Assembly: GCA_000697335.1 (NCBI GenBank)
Contig: JNEM01014310.1
Coordinates: 1 to 22,814, forward strand
Direction: 5' to 3'
Origin: Conidiobolus incongruus B7586
Taxonomy: Eukaryota > Entomophthoromycota > Entomophthoromycetes > Entomophthorales > Conidiobolaceae
DNA length: 22,814 bases
Numbering within the stretch: position 1 is the first letter of the stretch; each line of letters opens with the position of its first letter. Shown here piece after piece: positions 1 through 10,992 of the stretch. The position numbers were made by a program, and so were the translations under genes. The notes beneath the pieces were generated by a model that had not been told where the DNA came from, did no database searches, and saw nothing but the letters and a program-made list of their open reading frames with translations.

Positions 1-1032
1 TTTTTAATTACTTAAAATAATTATAATCTCATAAGTTAAAATCTAAAAAATATACTAGATATAGTAGTTTTTTCTAGTTATTTTTAATTAAAAAGTTTTT
101 TATAATTTTAAATTTATATATTCTATAATTATCATATAAAATAATAAGTTTTTTTAAATTATATTAAGAATACTAATTAAAAATACTTTTATTTAAAAAA
201 AATATAAAGTTTACTATTAATTAATTTTCTTTTAAAAATTAAATAAGAATAGCAAATACTATTATAATTTATTATAATAATTAATATTTATTTATTAATA
301 TAATATTTATTTAAATGAATTTATAAAAAGGGTTGATTTAATTTAATTTAACATCTTGATTTATATTTTAGTAAAAGATTATATAAAAAGATTTAAGATT
401 TATTAATTATAATTATTTATTATAAAAGATTTAATTTTTAATTATACTTTAGTAAGTTTTTTTTAATAATAATTATTTTAACTTTATATTTAACTCTTTT
501 TAAATTATAAAGTATTTATTTTATATTTTTATTAATTAATTTTAATTTAAATTTTAATATATATAAAATACTTATATAACTAATATTAAAGTACTTAAAT
601 AATTCTTTTATTAAAATAAAAAAGTGTTTTTCAATATATTTTTTCACTTTATTAACAATTAAAAAAATAATAGTTAAAATTAATCTTTCAAATTTTAACA
701 AATTTTAGATAATTTTTTTTAACTTTAAAGTAATTTACCTAATAATAAATTATTAATTTAGATAATACTTTATTATTAAAAGTTATTTGTAAATTTTAAT
801 TAATTTTAAAAGGTTTATGGTTTAATTTTATTAATACCAAAATAAAAAACTTTTGATGATTACTATTTGGTTTAAGTATAATTAAATTAAACCACCAATT
901 TTAAAAAATTATTTTTAATCAAAAATATTATATATATATAATTCAAAACTATTTATTTTCCTATTTGTTTTGTATATATTTTTTATTTGAAACTAATAAT
1001 AAGTTTGAAAAATCAGAAATTAAAAAATTTCC
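1..1032 (-). mobile_element. mariner (DD34D) DNA transposon, decayed, cut by window edge
   Basis: This is the inverted counterpart of the element at 20327-21596 and aligns with its first ~1045 bases over its whole length, with few length changes. It would run past the left edge by roughly 225 bases. Its outer end at 1032 starts with GGAAATTTTTT on the minus strand and is directly preceded by TA (1033-1034), the target duplicated by mariner elements. The longest open piece (701 down to 516) encodes a helix-turn-helix part of a mariner-like transposase, residues such as KKYIEKHFF and KYFNISYISILYILK; it opens with TTG rather than ATG. The remainder of the transposase is broken by many stop codons, so the copy is dead. 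It is even more AT-rich than the right-hand copy: most differences are C-to-T or G-to-A, with some transversions. Confidence 0.8.
516..701 (-). pseudogene. mariner transposase N-terminal remnant
   Basis: This 61-codon open stretch matches, residue for residue over most of its length, the stretch at 20670-20855 in the other mariner copy; both end in the shared string KFKLKLINKNIK. The pattern, basic residues followed by FNIS and a second helix, is that of the DNA-binding helix-turn-helix domain at the front of Tc1/mariner transposases. There is no ATG at the head of the frame and it ends in a stop where the family continues, so it is a remnant and not a gene. Confidence 0.7.
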
Positions 1033-1268
1033 TATTTCTTCAATGCTATAGTAATACTATGTGAAATATATAGATAAAATTATTATCAATTTTAGTTAAC
1101 ACAATAAAGTTTTTAAATGAAATATATTATAATAAAAGAATGGTGATATTATATTGGTAATAGGTAATAAAACTTGTAAATATTAAATGTATTTAAATTT
1201 TAGTTTATGGTTTAAATAGTTTAAATATAAGCTAATTAAAGAGAGGGCTTCTATATTAAGAAATTAAA

Positions 1269-2159
1269 TTATACTTTGTCTTCGAATTCTTGGATTTGCT
1301 TGAAGCTGGGACGACCTGAATGGGTGGTACCGTCTAAAGCATCCAAAATTTGTTGCTTACGGTGGTCGGTAGTGAGACGGAGTGTTTCGGAGGTGGTATC
1401 ATTGAAGGTAAGGCTAGATACCATAGGAACAACATTTCTCAAGGCATCTGTTACATATTCATCAAAGTTATCGGGGGTGATGAAAGTTTGGGATTGGTAA
1501 AAGAGTTCTAACAAGAGTTCCATGCGTTCCTTTTGCTTGGCATCGAGGTGTTTATAACGGTTGGATTGACGCATTTGGTCGCGCTTTTCAATGTATTCGG
1601 GAGTGAATTTGAAGCTGCGAATAGATGAAAAGGCGTTCTTGGGGTCAACATCGGCCAAAGGAGTTCCATCTAAAACATTGGCTGAAGAAAGTTGATCTAA
1701 TTGGCGACGACGATGAATTTCTTGAACTTTTTCTCTAACTTGACTTTTCTTTTCGGCAATCTTTTTCTCTTCTTCTTGAATCTTTTTTAAAGCGTCTTCC
1801 TTCTTTTTCTGTTCTAATAACTTGGCTTCTTCTCTGTATTGTTGACGAAGTCTGGCCATTTCTAATTTATATTGCTTAATAGGACTAAGTTTAGAAGGAT
1901 CCATTTCGGTAGCTGGTTTTGAATTAGTCTTTTGTTCATTTTCAATCTTGCTTTCTTTTTTAGCAAATTTTCCAGCCTTCTTAGGTTTCAATGGTGGTAC
2001 TCCAAATCCTTCGGCATATCCGTGTTTACCAGGAATATATTTGTCTTCTGGGATGTATTGATCAGGTAAGCTGGAGTAACTGCGGGCAATACCAGCAAGC
2101 TGGGTAATTTTTTTGATTTGATATAAATTTTTAGTAATTAATTTAGAACTCAATGACAT
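1269..2159 (-). CDS. PET123: mitochondrial small-subunit ribosomal protein mS26 (Pet123-like)
   Basis: Single-exon gene of 296 residues. The first ~28 residues are basic and hydroxylated with no acid residue and end in RSYSS, a typical mitochondrial import leader with a cleavage site. A long charged coiled coil follows (about residues 95-155), beginning with SPIKQYKLEMARLRQQYREEA and rich in K, E and Q. A C-terminal segment, KERMELLLELFYQSQTFI then a conserved-looking NFDEYVTDAL (about residues 210-240), resembles the end of fungal Pet123, which carries the same kind of leader, helix and LLNLYHVANEFIVTE-type segment. Pet123/mS26 is a structural protein of the mitoribosomal small subunit. The ATG at 2159 is the only one giving the leader. 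Codon use is richer in G+C than the flanks, as expected for an expressed gene. The family call rests on remembered similarity and the coiled-coil part is weak evidence, so confidence is moderate. Confidence 0.62.
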   Translation of the reverse strand: MSLSSKLITKNLYQIKKITQLAGIARSYSSLPDQYIPEDKYIPGKHGYAEGFGVPPLKPKKAGKFAKKESKIENEQKTNSKPATEMDPSKLSPIKQYKLEMARLRQQYREEAKLLEQKKKEDALKKIQEEEKKIAEKKSQVREKVQEIHRRRQLDQLSSANVLDGTPLADVDPKNAFSSIRSFKFTPEYIEKRDQMRQSNRYKHLDAKQKERMELLLELFYQSQTFITPDNFDEYVTDALRNVVPMVSSLTFNDTTSETLRLTTDHRKQQILDALDGTTHSGRPSFKQIQEFEDKV

Positions 2160-2599
2160 TTTAATTTAATTGAAATATAATGTAATTTATATTATTCGTG
2201 TGGAGAAAATCAATTAATATTTAAATTGAATTAATTCCAAATTGTGGGTTGCTTCAAAATTCATATCGTTTTTGATTATGTATTTGAATATTGTGATTTA
2301 AATATAATATCAAACCAATTTGAATGCTTATTGTTATATATTTATTTTTCGTTTGATTAACAATATTTGTTAAAAATTAAAATTTTCATTTAGAATTTAA
2401 CTATATATCTCATTAATATTGGAAAAATGTGAAATATTAATTATCAATTAGTGAAAAATTAAAAAAGATACTATTGAATATTTATTCACATTAAAGAATA
2501 ATGAAAAATGAATAAATGATAAATAATACAGAAACTTATTTAATTAATTGCATTCATGAATCAATTGATAAGTGTTTAAATTGATGTCTATTAAATGAT
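2160..2599. other. AT-rich intergenic spacer between mS26 and RPC82
   Basis: Lies upstream of the mS26 start and downstream of the RPC82 stop, so it should hold the mS26 promoter and the RPC82 3' end. I see no reading frame, RNA gene or clear TATA box in it. Confidence 0.5.
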
Positions 2600-4436
2600 T
2601 TAATTAAAGTTTTCTAAAGCAGCCAACAAAGTACTAAGCTTAAGTTGTGCCCAGTCTATTCTATCTTGAATTTTGATCCACAAAGCTCTTTGAGTTTTAT
2701 CGAATTCGGTTAAGAGATTGTCATCTCTTTGAACATCCTTTCTCTCTAATTTATTGAGCAGGAGCTGCCTCTTATTTTTTTCTACTTTACGTAATTGCTC
2801 TAAATTGGAAAGGGATTTATAAATCATTTGACTAATGGCACGGCAAGCAATGTCAAGGTCAAATCCCCAAAGGTAGAAACAACGAACAGCAGAGCGATCT
2901 ACAGCACGAGGGATTTCCTATATTTTGGTGAGATATATATTAAGCAAGACATATTGAAAAATACCTGAAGCTGAATCAAACCATGAGTAGCCAAAGTCTC
3001 TAAATGCTGGCGACAATCTTTACTCTGCATTAAGCATTCCTTAACAATCTAAATAAAGTTAGCATGGTATTTAGTAAACTGAAATAATCAAAAATACCTG
3101 TTTTTCATCCACTTTAAGCCCATTGGTAAGGCATCTGAAAACTCTAAGAGTTTTACTACCGAATTGGTTCTTGACAAACTTTTCAAGCAACTGGATCTTT
3201 AAGTGGCGATTTAGTTTGGTATAATTGATAAAAATTTGTGCTTTGTCATTTCTGCTCAATATATTAAATTGAGGGTTTTGTAGCATATCAACATAAACCC
3301 CAATATGGCTAGAAGTCTTGGGTTTGTCATTGAAATTAGGGCCGTAGCTGATACTATCTTCATAGCCTGGGCTTGGTTTGAAATTTTGGGAAATGGTATA
3401 AATGGCAATGGGAATGGAATAGGGAGTTGAACAAGATACAATTGATTCAGATGTGTTTTGAATAATTGTTTTGACAATTTCAGCACCATGAGCATTGGTC
3501 AATTCAGCAGTCAAATCCAAAGTGACCTCTTGTCTGATGAGAACGAATAACTGATTATAATTCAATGCGAAAAATACATCTTTTTCGATGATAGCTTGAT
3601 CTGTTGGACGAGGTCTTTTAATACCAATAACAACCTCGGATTCATTCTCAAATGCTTGTCGATTTTGAATTTCCAGTCTTATTTTCTTAATATCGGTTGA
3701 CATTAAAGGAACTTTACTATTCTCAATGTGATTCTCTTCGGCAACGATAAGCTTTTCGGCAGCTGAAAGCATATCACTAGATTGAACAGCTTTAAGCAGA
3801 CGAGTTTCGACCATTTTAGCAAATGTCTCCTTTAACTTTTCAAGTTCCATAGAACCCTCTAAAGGTTGATTTAGTAAATTTTCAAATTAATTAAAACTAT
3901 AATAAATTACCTGAATTATTTTGATCAGGATCAGATTCAAAATAATCTTGTATATCATTCCATTTGCATTTCCCATATAACAAAATTACATCCATTACAT
4001 ATAAACCCTAATTATGAATCCATGGTTAGTGCTTTAGTAAAAAATTGAATTCAATATAATTACTAAATCACCATAATGCTGTTGAACCAATTTTAAGCAA
4101 TGAGGCAAATAAATTCTATTTAAAACATTTTTCAAGTGAATTTCATAATAGGTTTCCTCCTTATCAAATTTTGCAATTGAGCGATATAAAGCGAGGTTAT
4201 GTTGAATTAATACGAATAAAGCATCTTTGACTAGCTTCTGCTTATGAGTAGTTTCTTGAATAATTTGACGTAGAGTAGATCTGCCCCTTCTAATTAAAAT
4301 ACTAGCTACATTCTGAAATAATTAAATATTAATTTAAAATTGGCTTTTTGTTAAATACTATCATTATTACCTCAACAATAGGCCCAAAAGATTCTAAAAT
4401 TATCAATTTTGCTAAACGTACAGAATCGGTAGACAT
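2600..4436 (-). CDS. RPC82: DNA-directed RNA polymerase III subunit RPC3/RPC82
   Basis: Six exons by splice-site reading: 4371-4436, 4064-4312, 3911-4007, 3098-3858, 2965-3048, 2600-2917. All junctions keep frame and give 524 residues, near the usual family size. Introns are 47-58 bases. The N-terminus (MSTDSVRLAKLIILESFGPIVE, then RGRSTLRQII and ALFVLIQHNLALYR) matches the first winged helix of human POLR3C, which has LLLQEHFGEIVEKIG and ALCVLVQHNLVSYQ. The third and later winged helices are seen in QNPQFNILSRNDKAQIFI and in EIPRAVDRSAVRCFYLWGFD (about residues 418-440), the family signature near the end, followed by a C-terminal coiled coil to LLAALENFN. RPC82 forms a Pol III-specific trimer with RPC34 and RPC31 that melts tRNA and 5S gene promoters. 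The start at 4436 is the first ATG and opens directly into the conserved helix. Confidence 0.93.
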
Positions 4437-4683
4437 TATAAATCTTTTGTATTTTTCTAAGTTAACTATTAAATATATTTGAATATTGTGATGATATTAG
4501 AAATAAATTGGTAAAATTTGAATACTAATCTAACCAATTTTCAATTCATGATGCTTAGATTGACAACAATTACTAAATTTAAAATCTTTTTACCTGTTAT
4601 TTTTTTATGGGATTATTTATTCAATTTATTTATGACTTTGATTAAACATTTTAATGCTATACATATATAATTTGAAATTTGAC

Positions 4684-4722
<39 letters not shown>
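4684..4722. repeat. (AAT)13 microsatellite
   Basis: Thirteen uninterrupted AAT units follow GAC. It sits about 250 bases upstream of the RPC82 start codon, in non-coding DNA. Such a tract is likely to vary in length between strains. Confidence 0.97.
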
Positions 4723-4723
<1 letters not shown>

Positions 4724-5280
4724 GTTATAATTGAATATAAGGTTTGTAAACAAAAATCAAGGTATTTTTTAATAATAAGGAACTTAATAATACAAAATTT
4801 TTCCCTTTATTAATTTGTATTAATACATAATGATTAAATCTTATAGTAAAAAGATACCTAATTGTTGAAGTAAAATTAGTCTAAAATTATCTATACCATG
4901 AATCAAATCAATATTTTTTTGCAGAAAATTTATTAATAAAATATTAAATAATTAAATTGATACAATTAAAAGATAAAAATCTTGAAATGAAAAGCTTTAA
5001 AAGTTACTCAGCGATTAAAATTATTAAAATCAAATTAATATAAGCTAAAATAAATTATATAACAAATATGACATCCATTATAAATAATATTATTAAATGT
5101 TCATTAAATAATTATAAATAAATATTATAACATTATTTTATCAATCTTTATTATTGCATCTTTTTCAAAAATCAATTCTATTTTTTGGGTGGTATCAGAA
5201 TGAAGAATTGAAATATTACTTTAAAAATATAATGAATTTATTGATTATTAACTGAATCTTTCAATAAAAACCTCTTTATT

Positions 5281-5370
5281 GAAAATCAATTTTATATTTT
5301 TTTAAATATTTTACCACAATTTGGTGATCATATGAACTGATATTATGTATATAATTTAAAATTGATTTTC
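5281..5370. repeat. 14-base inverted repeat with 62-base spacer
   Basis: The left arm GAAAATCAATTTTA (5281-5294) is the exact reverse complement of the right arm (5357-5370). It lies in the spacer about 390 bases past the stop codon of dehydrogenase copy A. In DNA this AT-rich some such repeats arise by chance. No transposon feature is seen around it. Confidence 0.7.
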
Positions 5371-5760
5371 CAGCTTAAATAAACTTCATAAATTTTAATA
5401 TTTTTAGTTTATTAAAATTAACATATACTGGTTATGAAAAATGTTCTGAGCACATTATATACATGATACAGACTCAATAAATATATTAATTATTTTATTA
5501 AGCTAAAAATTTGCATTATTATGTATTGCTACATTCATAAATTAACAATAGGACATTGCGGTACATGTATTTCAAATTCAAAAAATTTCTAACAGTCCTC
5601 AAGGGATTAACTGCTAAATGAATTTATTTTGAAGCATGCAAAGTTTGAATTAGTTTACTTGAAATTAAAAATAGTAAAATTTTATGTAACATACTCTTCA
5701 AGAATAACATTATATTTAAAATTAATAAATTATTAGTCTCAAATTTATTAAAAATTCAAA

Positions 5761-7624
5761 TTAATTCTGATTAGTGGGTAAATATTTGTAAGGATTTAAA
5801 ATACCATTTGGATCAAAATGATTCTTGAATCGCTTCATCATTTGTACCATAGTAGGGGATTTAGAATAATGAATAAATTGTGCTTTTTGAACTCCAAGAC
5901 CGTGCTCAGCAGAGATAGATCCGTTGAATTTTTGAACCACTTCAAACACGAAAGGCTCCAAAATTTGAGTGATTTGATGGCTGGTTTCTTTTGATACAAT
6001 GTTTAAATGCAAATTACCGTCTCCTATGTGACCATAACCACAAACAATTTGAATGGGGGATTGATTCGGATCTGAAGTATTATAGTACCCAGTTTTACTT
6101 AATCGCTCTTTAATCAATTCAACAACAGTGTAGAAGTGGGGAAGAGGGATTGATATGTCATAAGAATAGCATTTTCCATTATATTGGGTAGCCATTTGGA
6201 TAGATTCTCTTATTGACCAAATTTTTTGAGACTGATTTTCATCTTGAGCGATGAGCCCATCAACTGCTAATCCTGAAGTAAGTAATTTCTCAAGGGAATC
6301 TCCTAGCTTTTCTTGATCGTGATCAAAGTTAGAACCTTGAGTTTCTAACAATACATAAAAGGGATATGCGTTTGATAAAGGCCTAGATTGCTTTAGATAG
6401 TCTAATGTCAGATCAAAGCTCGAACCATCCATGAATTCAACAGCTGATAAAATTTCTAAAAGCTCATTTCTTGCTAATTTAAATACATTTTGTACATCTT
6501 GAAAACTGTTTACGGCAAGTAAAGCTACATTAATAGACTAATATTTTACAGATTAATTGATTTATTTAGAGAATATACTTTAGAGATATACCTTGGGAAT
6601 TTTAGGTGTGAGGATAGAGGCAGCAGTAATGATACCAAGTGTACCTTCAGATCCAATAAACAATTGCTTGAGATCATATCCTGTATTATCCTTGCGAAGG
6701 GCACTCAAATTATCTAATATAGTACCATCAGGAAGGACCTATTTAACTTTATTAATCTTATGTTATATCTTTTAAATACTAGAAAATACTTACAACTTCA
6801 AGACCAAGGGTAGTACCATGTAATGATCCATATCTAAGTAATCTGAGACCACCGGCATTAGTAGCCAAATTACCACCAATGTGGCAACTTCCCTTAGCAC
6901 CCAGATCAAGTGGCATCATATAGCCTTCAGGTTCAAGATATTGGTTAACTTCTTCCAAAATGCACCCTGCTTCAGCAACTACCACTCCTTTAGAATTTTT
7001 GTAAATTAGTTATATCCAAATTTTGTATAGTTTGAATTAATACCTGAAACTTTATCGAAAGATCTAATATTTTTAAGTCTTTTTGTTGATAAAATGATTT
7101 CGTCAAATACTGGGATACTTCCACCTAATTAAAATTAGTTAAAACTATAATATTGAAAAATGAAGTTATTTACCTACTAACCCAGTATTACCTCCTTGAG
7201 GTACAATAGCAAGTCTAAATAAATTATTAATAAATCATATATCAAATAATATTAATAATAATAAAAATTACTTTTGTTCATTACAATACTTTAAAATTTT
7301 AGAAATTTGTTCAGTAGATTCGGGAAATAAAACGCACTGACTCGAACCTTTATAAACGCCAATCCAGTCGGTATTAAAACTATCTAATTCGCTATTACCA
7401 GTACTTTCTTCACTCAACGCAGTCTTAACATAATTTTCACCTAATACAGAGTTGAAATAATTGATATCGGTTTTGTTTAAAGTTTTAAAACTCTCATTTC
7501 TTTGGAGCCATTTATATCGATCCTTAGTTAATTGAACAGCTTTAGAAACGTAATTTCTATTAATTAAATAATATAAATTTTTAGATTTTGCAATATTTCT
7601 TGTTGTTAAGGTATTTAATAACAT
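5761..7624 (-). CDS. D-2-hydroxyglutarate dehydrogenase-like flavoprotein, paralog A
   Basis: Six exons: 7272-7624, 7174-7214, 7044-7124, 6794-6987, 6592-6738, 5761-6537, giving 530 residues. It belongs to the FAD-linked D-2-hydroxyglutarate/D-lactate dehydrogenase family (human D2HGDH, yeast Dld2/Dld3), which oxidises D-2-hydroxy acids. A basic leader ([15 protein letters not shown]) suggests mitochondria. FAD-binding half: [31 protein letters not shown] and [11 protein letters not shown]-terminal half: metal and substrate motif [11 protein letters not shown] (His442, His449) and SAEHG (Glu484, His485), ending NPYKYLP as in the family. Odd points: the human substrate-binding Lys401 position, kept as YKYD in copy B, is Ser397 here (YSYD, codon 6163-6165), and the neighbouring PEA is QMA. 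A 363-base part (6581-6943) is nearly identical to copy B while the rest has diverged. It may therefore be a changed-specificity or weakened enzyme. Confidence 0.9.
6581..6943 (-). repeat. Near-identical inverted arm shared with 11696-12058
   Basis: The 363 bases match 11696-12058 in inverted orientation with no gap and three differences: two adjacent synonymous ones (GAT CTG here, GAC TTG there) and one replacement (Ala here, Thr there). The tract covers the last 150 coding bases of exon 4, all 55 bases of intron 4, all of exon 5 and the first 11 bases of intron 5. Identity stops abruptly at both ends. Confidence 0.96.
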
Positions 7625-9383
7625 TGTAAATTATTTAAAGTTTGTAATAATTATTATTGAATGATTTTTTTAATATAGATATTATTCAGAATGAATCATT
7701 CATATAATAATTGGAAATGGTTTTTGATGATGTCATGCATTATTTTGGCATCAAGAAATTAATTATCCATTTACAAATTTATTTTGAAAAATTTTATATT
7801 ATAAAAAGCATAATAAAATTTGATGAAAATTATTCGATATAGAATTAATAATAATAATATTATTATATGAAAAATATCTAATGATTGTATAATAGAACAT
7901 ATTTTTTTATATAATCCATTTAACAAGTGAAAATATCAACTTTTTCCAAATTTATAATAAAAATTAAAATGATAAGGGTGTAAAGAATATGAATTATAAT
8001 TGTATTCAAAATCAATATTACATTATATCGATATTTTTTGAAAATAACTTATTAATATATTTATAATATAACAATATGTAATTACAGTGAGATATTGAAT
8101 TATAAAAAGTATAAAAATGCCTAGTTTGAATCAATTTGAAATATTTTTCACATTATCATAATTTTAAATGCATCATACTCGGACATTGGAAATACTCATG
8201 AGTAATAATCTAATTATAAGTTATAAAAATACTAGTAATTTCTATAATGTATAAGTTACAATCCTTTGGACATTTTAATTCGGTAAAAATATTGAATTTT
8301 TAAGTGATTATACCATTATCAACTTAAAGTTTTGTTTTTATATCCGAAAAATTTTAATTTTTCATTATTTATTCTTTAAATTTTTTAAATATTAATTGTG
8401 ATTTATATGGTATTTATTAAAAAAGTTTATTACAATAAAATTAAAGCATTTAATATAACTTAATGTGATAATTAATAAATAAAATCTTTTATTAATTGAT
8501 ATTCTTTTATAATTTATTTATATTCAAAATTATTTTATATTTTACCAGGTTTAATTTTAGCATTCCATTTTGCAATAAAAATTAAAATTGCTCATAAAAA
8601 TCTGTAAACCTATATAGAAATAAATATTAAAATTGATAAAATTAATTGGAATGGAATAAAATTAGATATTTTAGTTTATATCATTTACACAATGAATCTT
8701 CTGTTTATAATATTACTTCACTTAAATTTTAGAAGTTTTAACAAAGCTTGATTATATTGATATATTGATTTTAATAATAACTCTCATGGCTAAACCCTAT
8801 TATATTTTCATCTACATTTCTTCAATTTTTACCTTAAATTCGGGTTTAGGATAAATTATTGCCAAATATATACTTTTTAAAATTATGAAAAAATAATCAA
8901 TTATCAATAACGGATATATTTTTCTCATATACTTTATTATATTCATGATAAATAATTAATATTATATTAATCCCCAATGTAAAATATATTAATATGAATA
9001 TAAGGATTAATTCCCAAATATATCACAACTAAGCATAACGAACAATTTATCCATTTAAAAATCGCTAAATATTATATATTTTCATAGTAAAAAACTAACA
9101 GGCTCAAAGCCCAAAGTTATCAAATAATTATACTAAATATCAATTTAAATAAGTTAATATATATTATATTAAAAATCAACGTTCAATTATCATAGTGTAA
9201 ATCATCAATTGAATAAAAAATTATTGAAATTTAAAAAAAAAATAAACTATTAGATCCAATATGGTCCCTAACTAAATTCACTTTAATTGAATTTTTAAAT
9301 CATCAACAAATAAAGCGAATTTAAATTAACTTGAACTAGAGTATAAAAGCCCTAGAGAGCAGATTTTCATTCAACAAATCAAT
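7625..9383. other. AT-rich divergent promoter region between dehydrogenase A and ORM gene
   Basis: Copy A (leftward) and the ORM gene (rightward) start at its two ends, so it holds both promoters. The ORM end has a clear TATA box; the copy A end has none that I can pick out. No reading frame or RNA gene could be supported across the 1.76 kb. Confidence 0.5.
9342..9349 (+). promoter_or_regulatory. TATA box of ORM gene
   Basis: TATAAAAG lies 42 bases before the ATG at 9384, at a spacing that puts transcription start some 10-15 bases before the start codon. It supports 9384 as the true first exon of the ORM gene. Confidence 0.55.
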
Positions 9384-10112
9384 ATGAATGTTTTAAAGTT
9401 AATTCAAGATCAATTGATTATGATTAGTAATATAATCATAGATTATATATTTCAAAAACAGATCACTCCTAGTCAATTGATCGATTACGAAGTGGAGAAT
9501 ATTTTGTTGACAAGTTACAGGAGCTTTAGTGATAGAGGTATTTGATAGATTATTTATATGTATTTATTATTAATATTTTTCAACAGATATCTGTATAATC
9601 AACGTCATACTCAGTATATTTTGTAAAATGATCTTTGTAGGTCCTTTTTTATCTAAGGAATGGAGTTGGTTTTTGACTATTGTAACTTATAATATGGTAA
9701 TTATTTAAATGAAATAATAATAATATGATTAATTAATAATATATTTAATTATAGATTACTTTCTTTTTATATCATTGGAATTTGGGTAAATTTATGAATA
9801 TTGACAGTGATTCAACTCTTGATCATTTAACGATATGGGAACAATTGGATTTTAAATATCAATACACTTTAACTAAGAAGGTGTTGACACTCATACCTAT
9901 ATCCATGTAATTCTAATATCATTGAATACTATATCATAGATGATTAACATATTTATATTTTTTATAGGTTTTTGATAAGTCTACACATTTGTAACTATAA
10001 TCACCTACAATTTTGGCTAGTATTTATTAGTTTAAATGTTAATCTTTTCACTAAATTACCTCAAATGCACCAAATTAGAATACTTGGAATTAATTATTGC
10101 AAAGACAATTAG
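9384..10112 (+). CDS. ORM1: ORM/ORMDL family sphingolipid homeostasis protein
   Basis: Four exons with frame-keeping junctions: 9384-9537, 9587-9696, 9755-9906, 9968-10112, giving 186 residues; introns are 49, 58 and 61 bases. The second half matches human ORMDL3 closely: LTIWEQLDFKYQYTLTKKVL against [20 protein letters not shown], and KLPQMHQIRILGIN against KLPQLHGVRIFGIN. Four hydrophobic segments (about residues 53-72, 77-95, 129-147, 151-170) fit the four-helix ER membrane fold. ORM proteins bind and restrain serine palmitoyltransferase, the first enzyme of sphingolipid synthesis. The N-terminal ~50 residues are unlike other members: the usual NSRGIW segment is replaced by LLTSYRSFSDR. 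Asn39 may align with the ceramide-sensing Asn13 of human ORMDL3 (inference). The family is certain; ORM1 and ORM2 cannot be told apart here. Confidence 0.93.
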
Positions 10113-10992
10113 GTGATAACTAATAATAAACTATTAATAATTTAATACTAATATTTATGATTGAACTATATTTTTAAAGAGAATTAAAAAATCAATTATA
10201 TCCTATTTTAATATTATTTCAATGAAAATTCATTTCAATTATACTAAAATTAATTGAAAGAGTGTCTAATATGATTGGTCAATTAAATTGATTTTATTTT
10301 ATATTTAACTAGAATATATTTAATGCTTACTTCATATTATTACTATGATTGATTTACTTGATAATTTAATAATTCCTAATTTATTAAAAATGCTATATAT
10401 TGGATATTTTATTACAATTTTCTGAAATTATCGGAGTATGGATATCATCTAGTTGACAAAATAGTTAATGGATAATGATCAACAATCATAATTAAAAGTT
10501 ATAGATTATATCATTTATCTTATAAAATAATTCTAATATTAATAAATTTCGGATTGGTTATAATAATAAAATATATCTATAGTTAGAGTAAAATATAGGA
10601 TACAATAATGTGACAAATGTTTTTTCATTTCCTCGCTTCCAAAACCATCAATTTTGTCCCGATAACCTTAATAAAAATTCACGTTACAAAATTTGATTTA
10701 TATGGATTAACGGATAATTTTATAAGAGTAATCGAATATCTAAACTTCATAAATTTAGTTTAATATTCACTTTCAATTTTATCTTAACGAAAATGATGAC
10801 ATAGGTAAAGGATTGTGGTACCATTAATTCTATTAAGGATACAATTAAAAATTTAATAAAAATAATTGATATGGAACTTAAGATCCAATCAAATTTATTA
10901 TATTAATTTGGTATAAATATCAAATGTATCACATCATTCATTATCTTTAACTTTTTTTTAAAATAATTTTTATAAAAAAAATTAATTCAAAA
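10113..10992. other. AT-rich spacer, promoter region of dehydrogenase B
   Basis: No reading frame or RNA gene was supported. It contains a more GC-rich patch (10631-10663) that resembles a sequence at 15355-15389, and a likely TATA box near its right end. Confidence 0.5.
10912..10919 (+). promoter_or_regulatory. Probable TATA box of dehydrogenase B
   Basis: TATAAATA lies 81 bases before the ATG at 10993. In DNA this rich in A and T such a string is common, so only position supports it. Confidence 0.35.

Larger units (their letters stand above)
4437..5760. other. AT-rich intergenic region upstream of RPC82, downstream of dehydrogenase A
   Basis: No convincing reading frame or RNA gene. It carries a triplet microsatellite (4684-4722) and a 14-base perfect inverted repeat with arms at 5281-5294 and 5357-5370. 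It should include the RPC82 promoter at its left end and the 3' end of dehydrogenase copy A at its right end. Confidence 0.5.

Noticed and set aside
1276-1500. 74-codon open frame on the plus strand
   Set aside because: Lies entirely opposite the mS26 coding sequence and has no recognisable pattern; it is a shadow of the GC-richer gene.
3256-3495. 79-codon minus-strand frame inside RPC82
   Set aside because: Lies in another frame of RPC82 exon 4, which itself matches the family.
6593-6775. 60-codon open frame on the plus strand, with a nearly identical twin at 11864-12046 on the minus strand
   Set aside because: Conserved between the two places only because it is antisense to the converted dehydrogenase tract; it runs across an intron and has no protein features.
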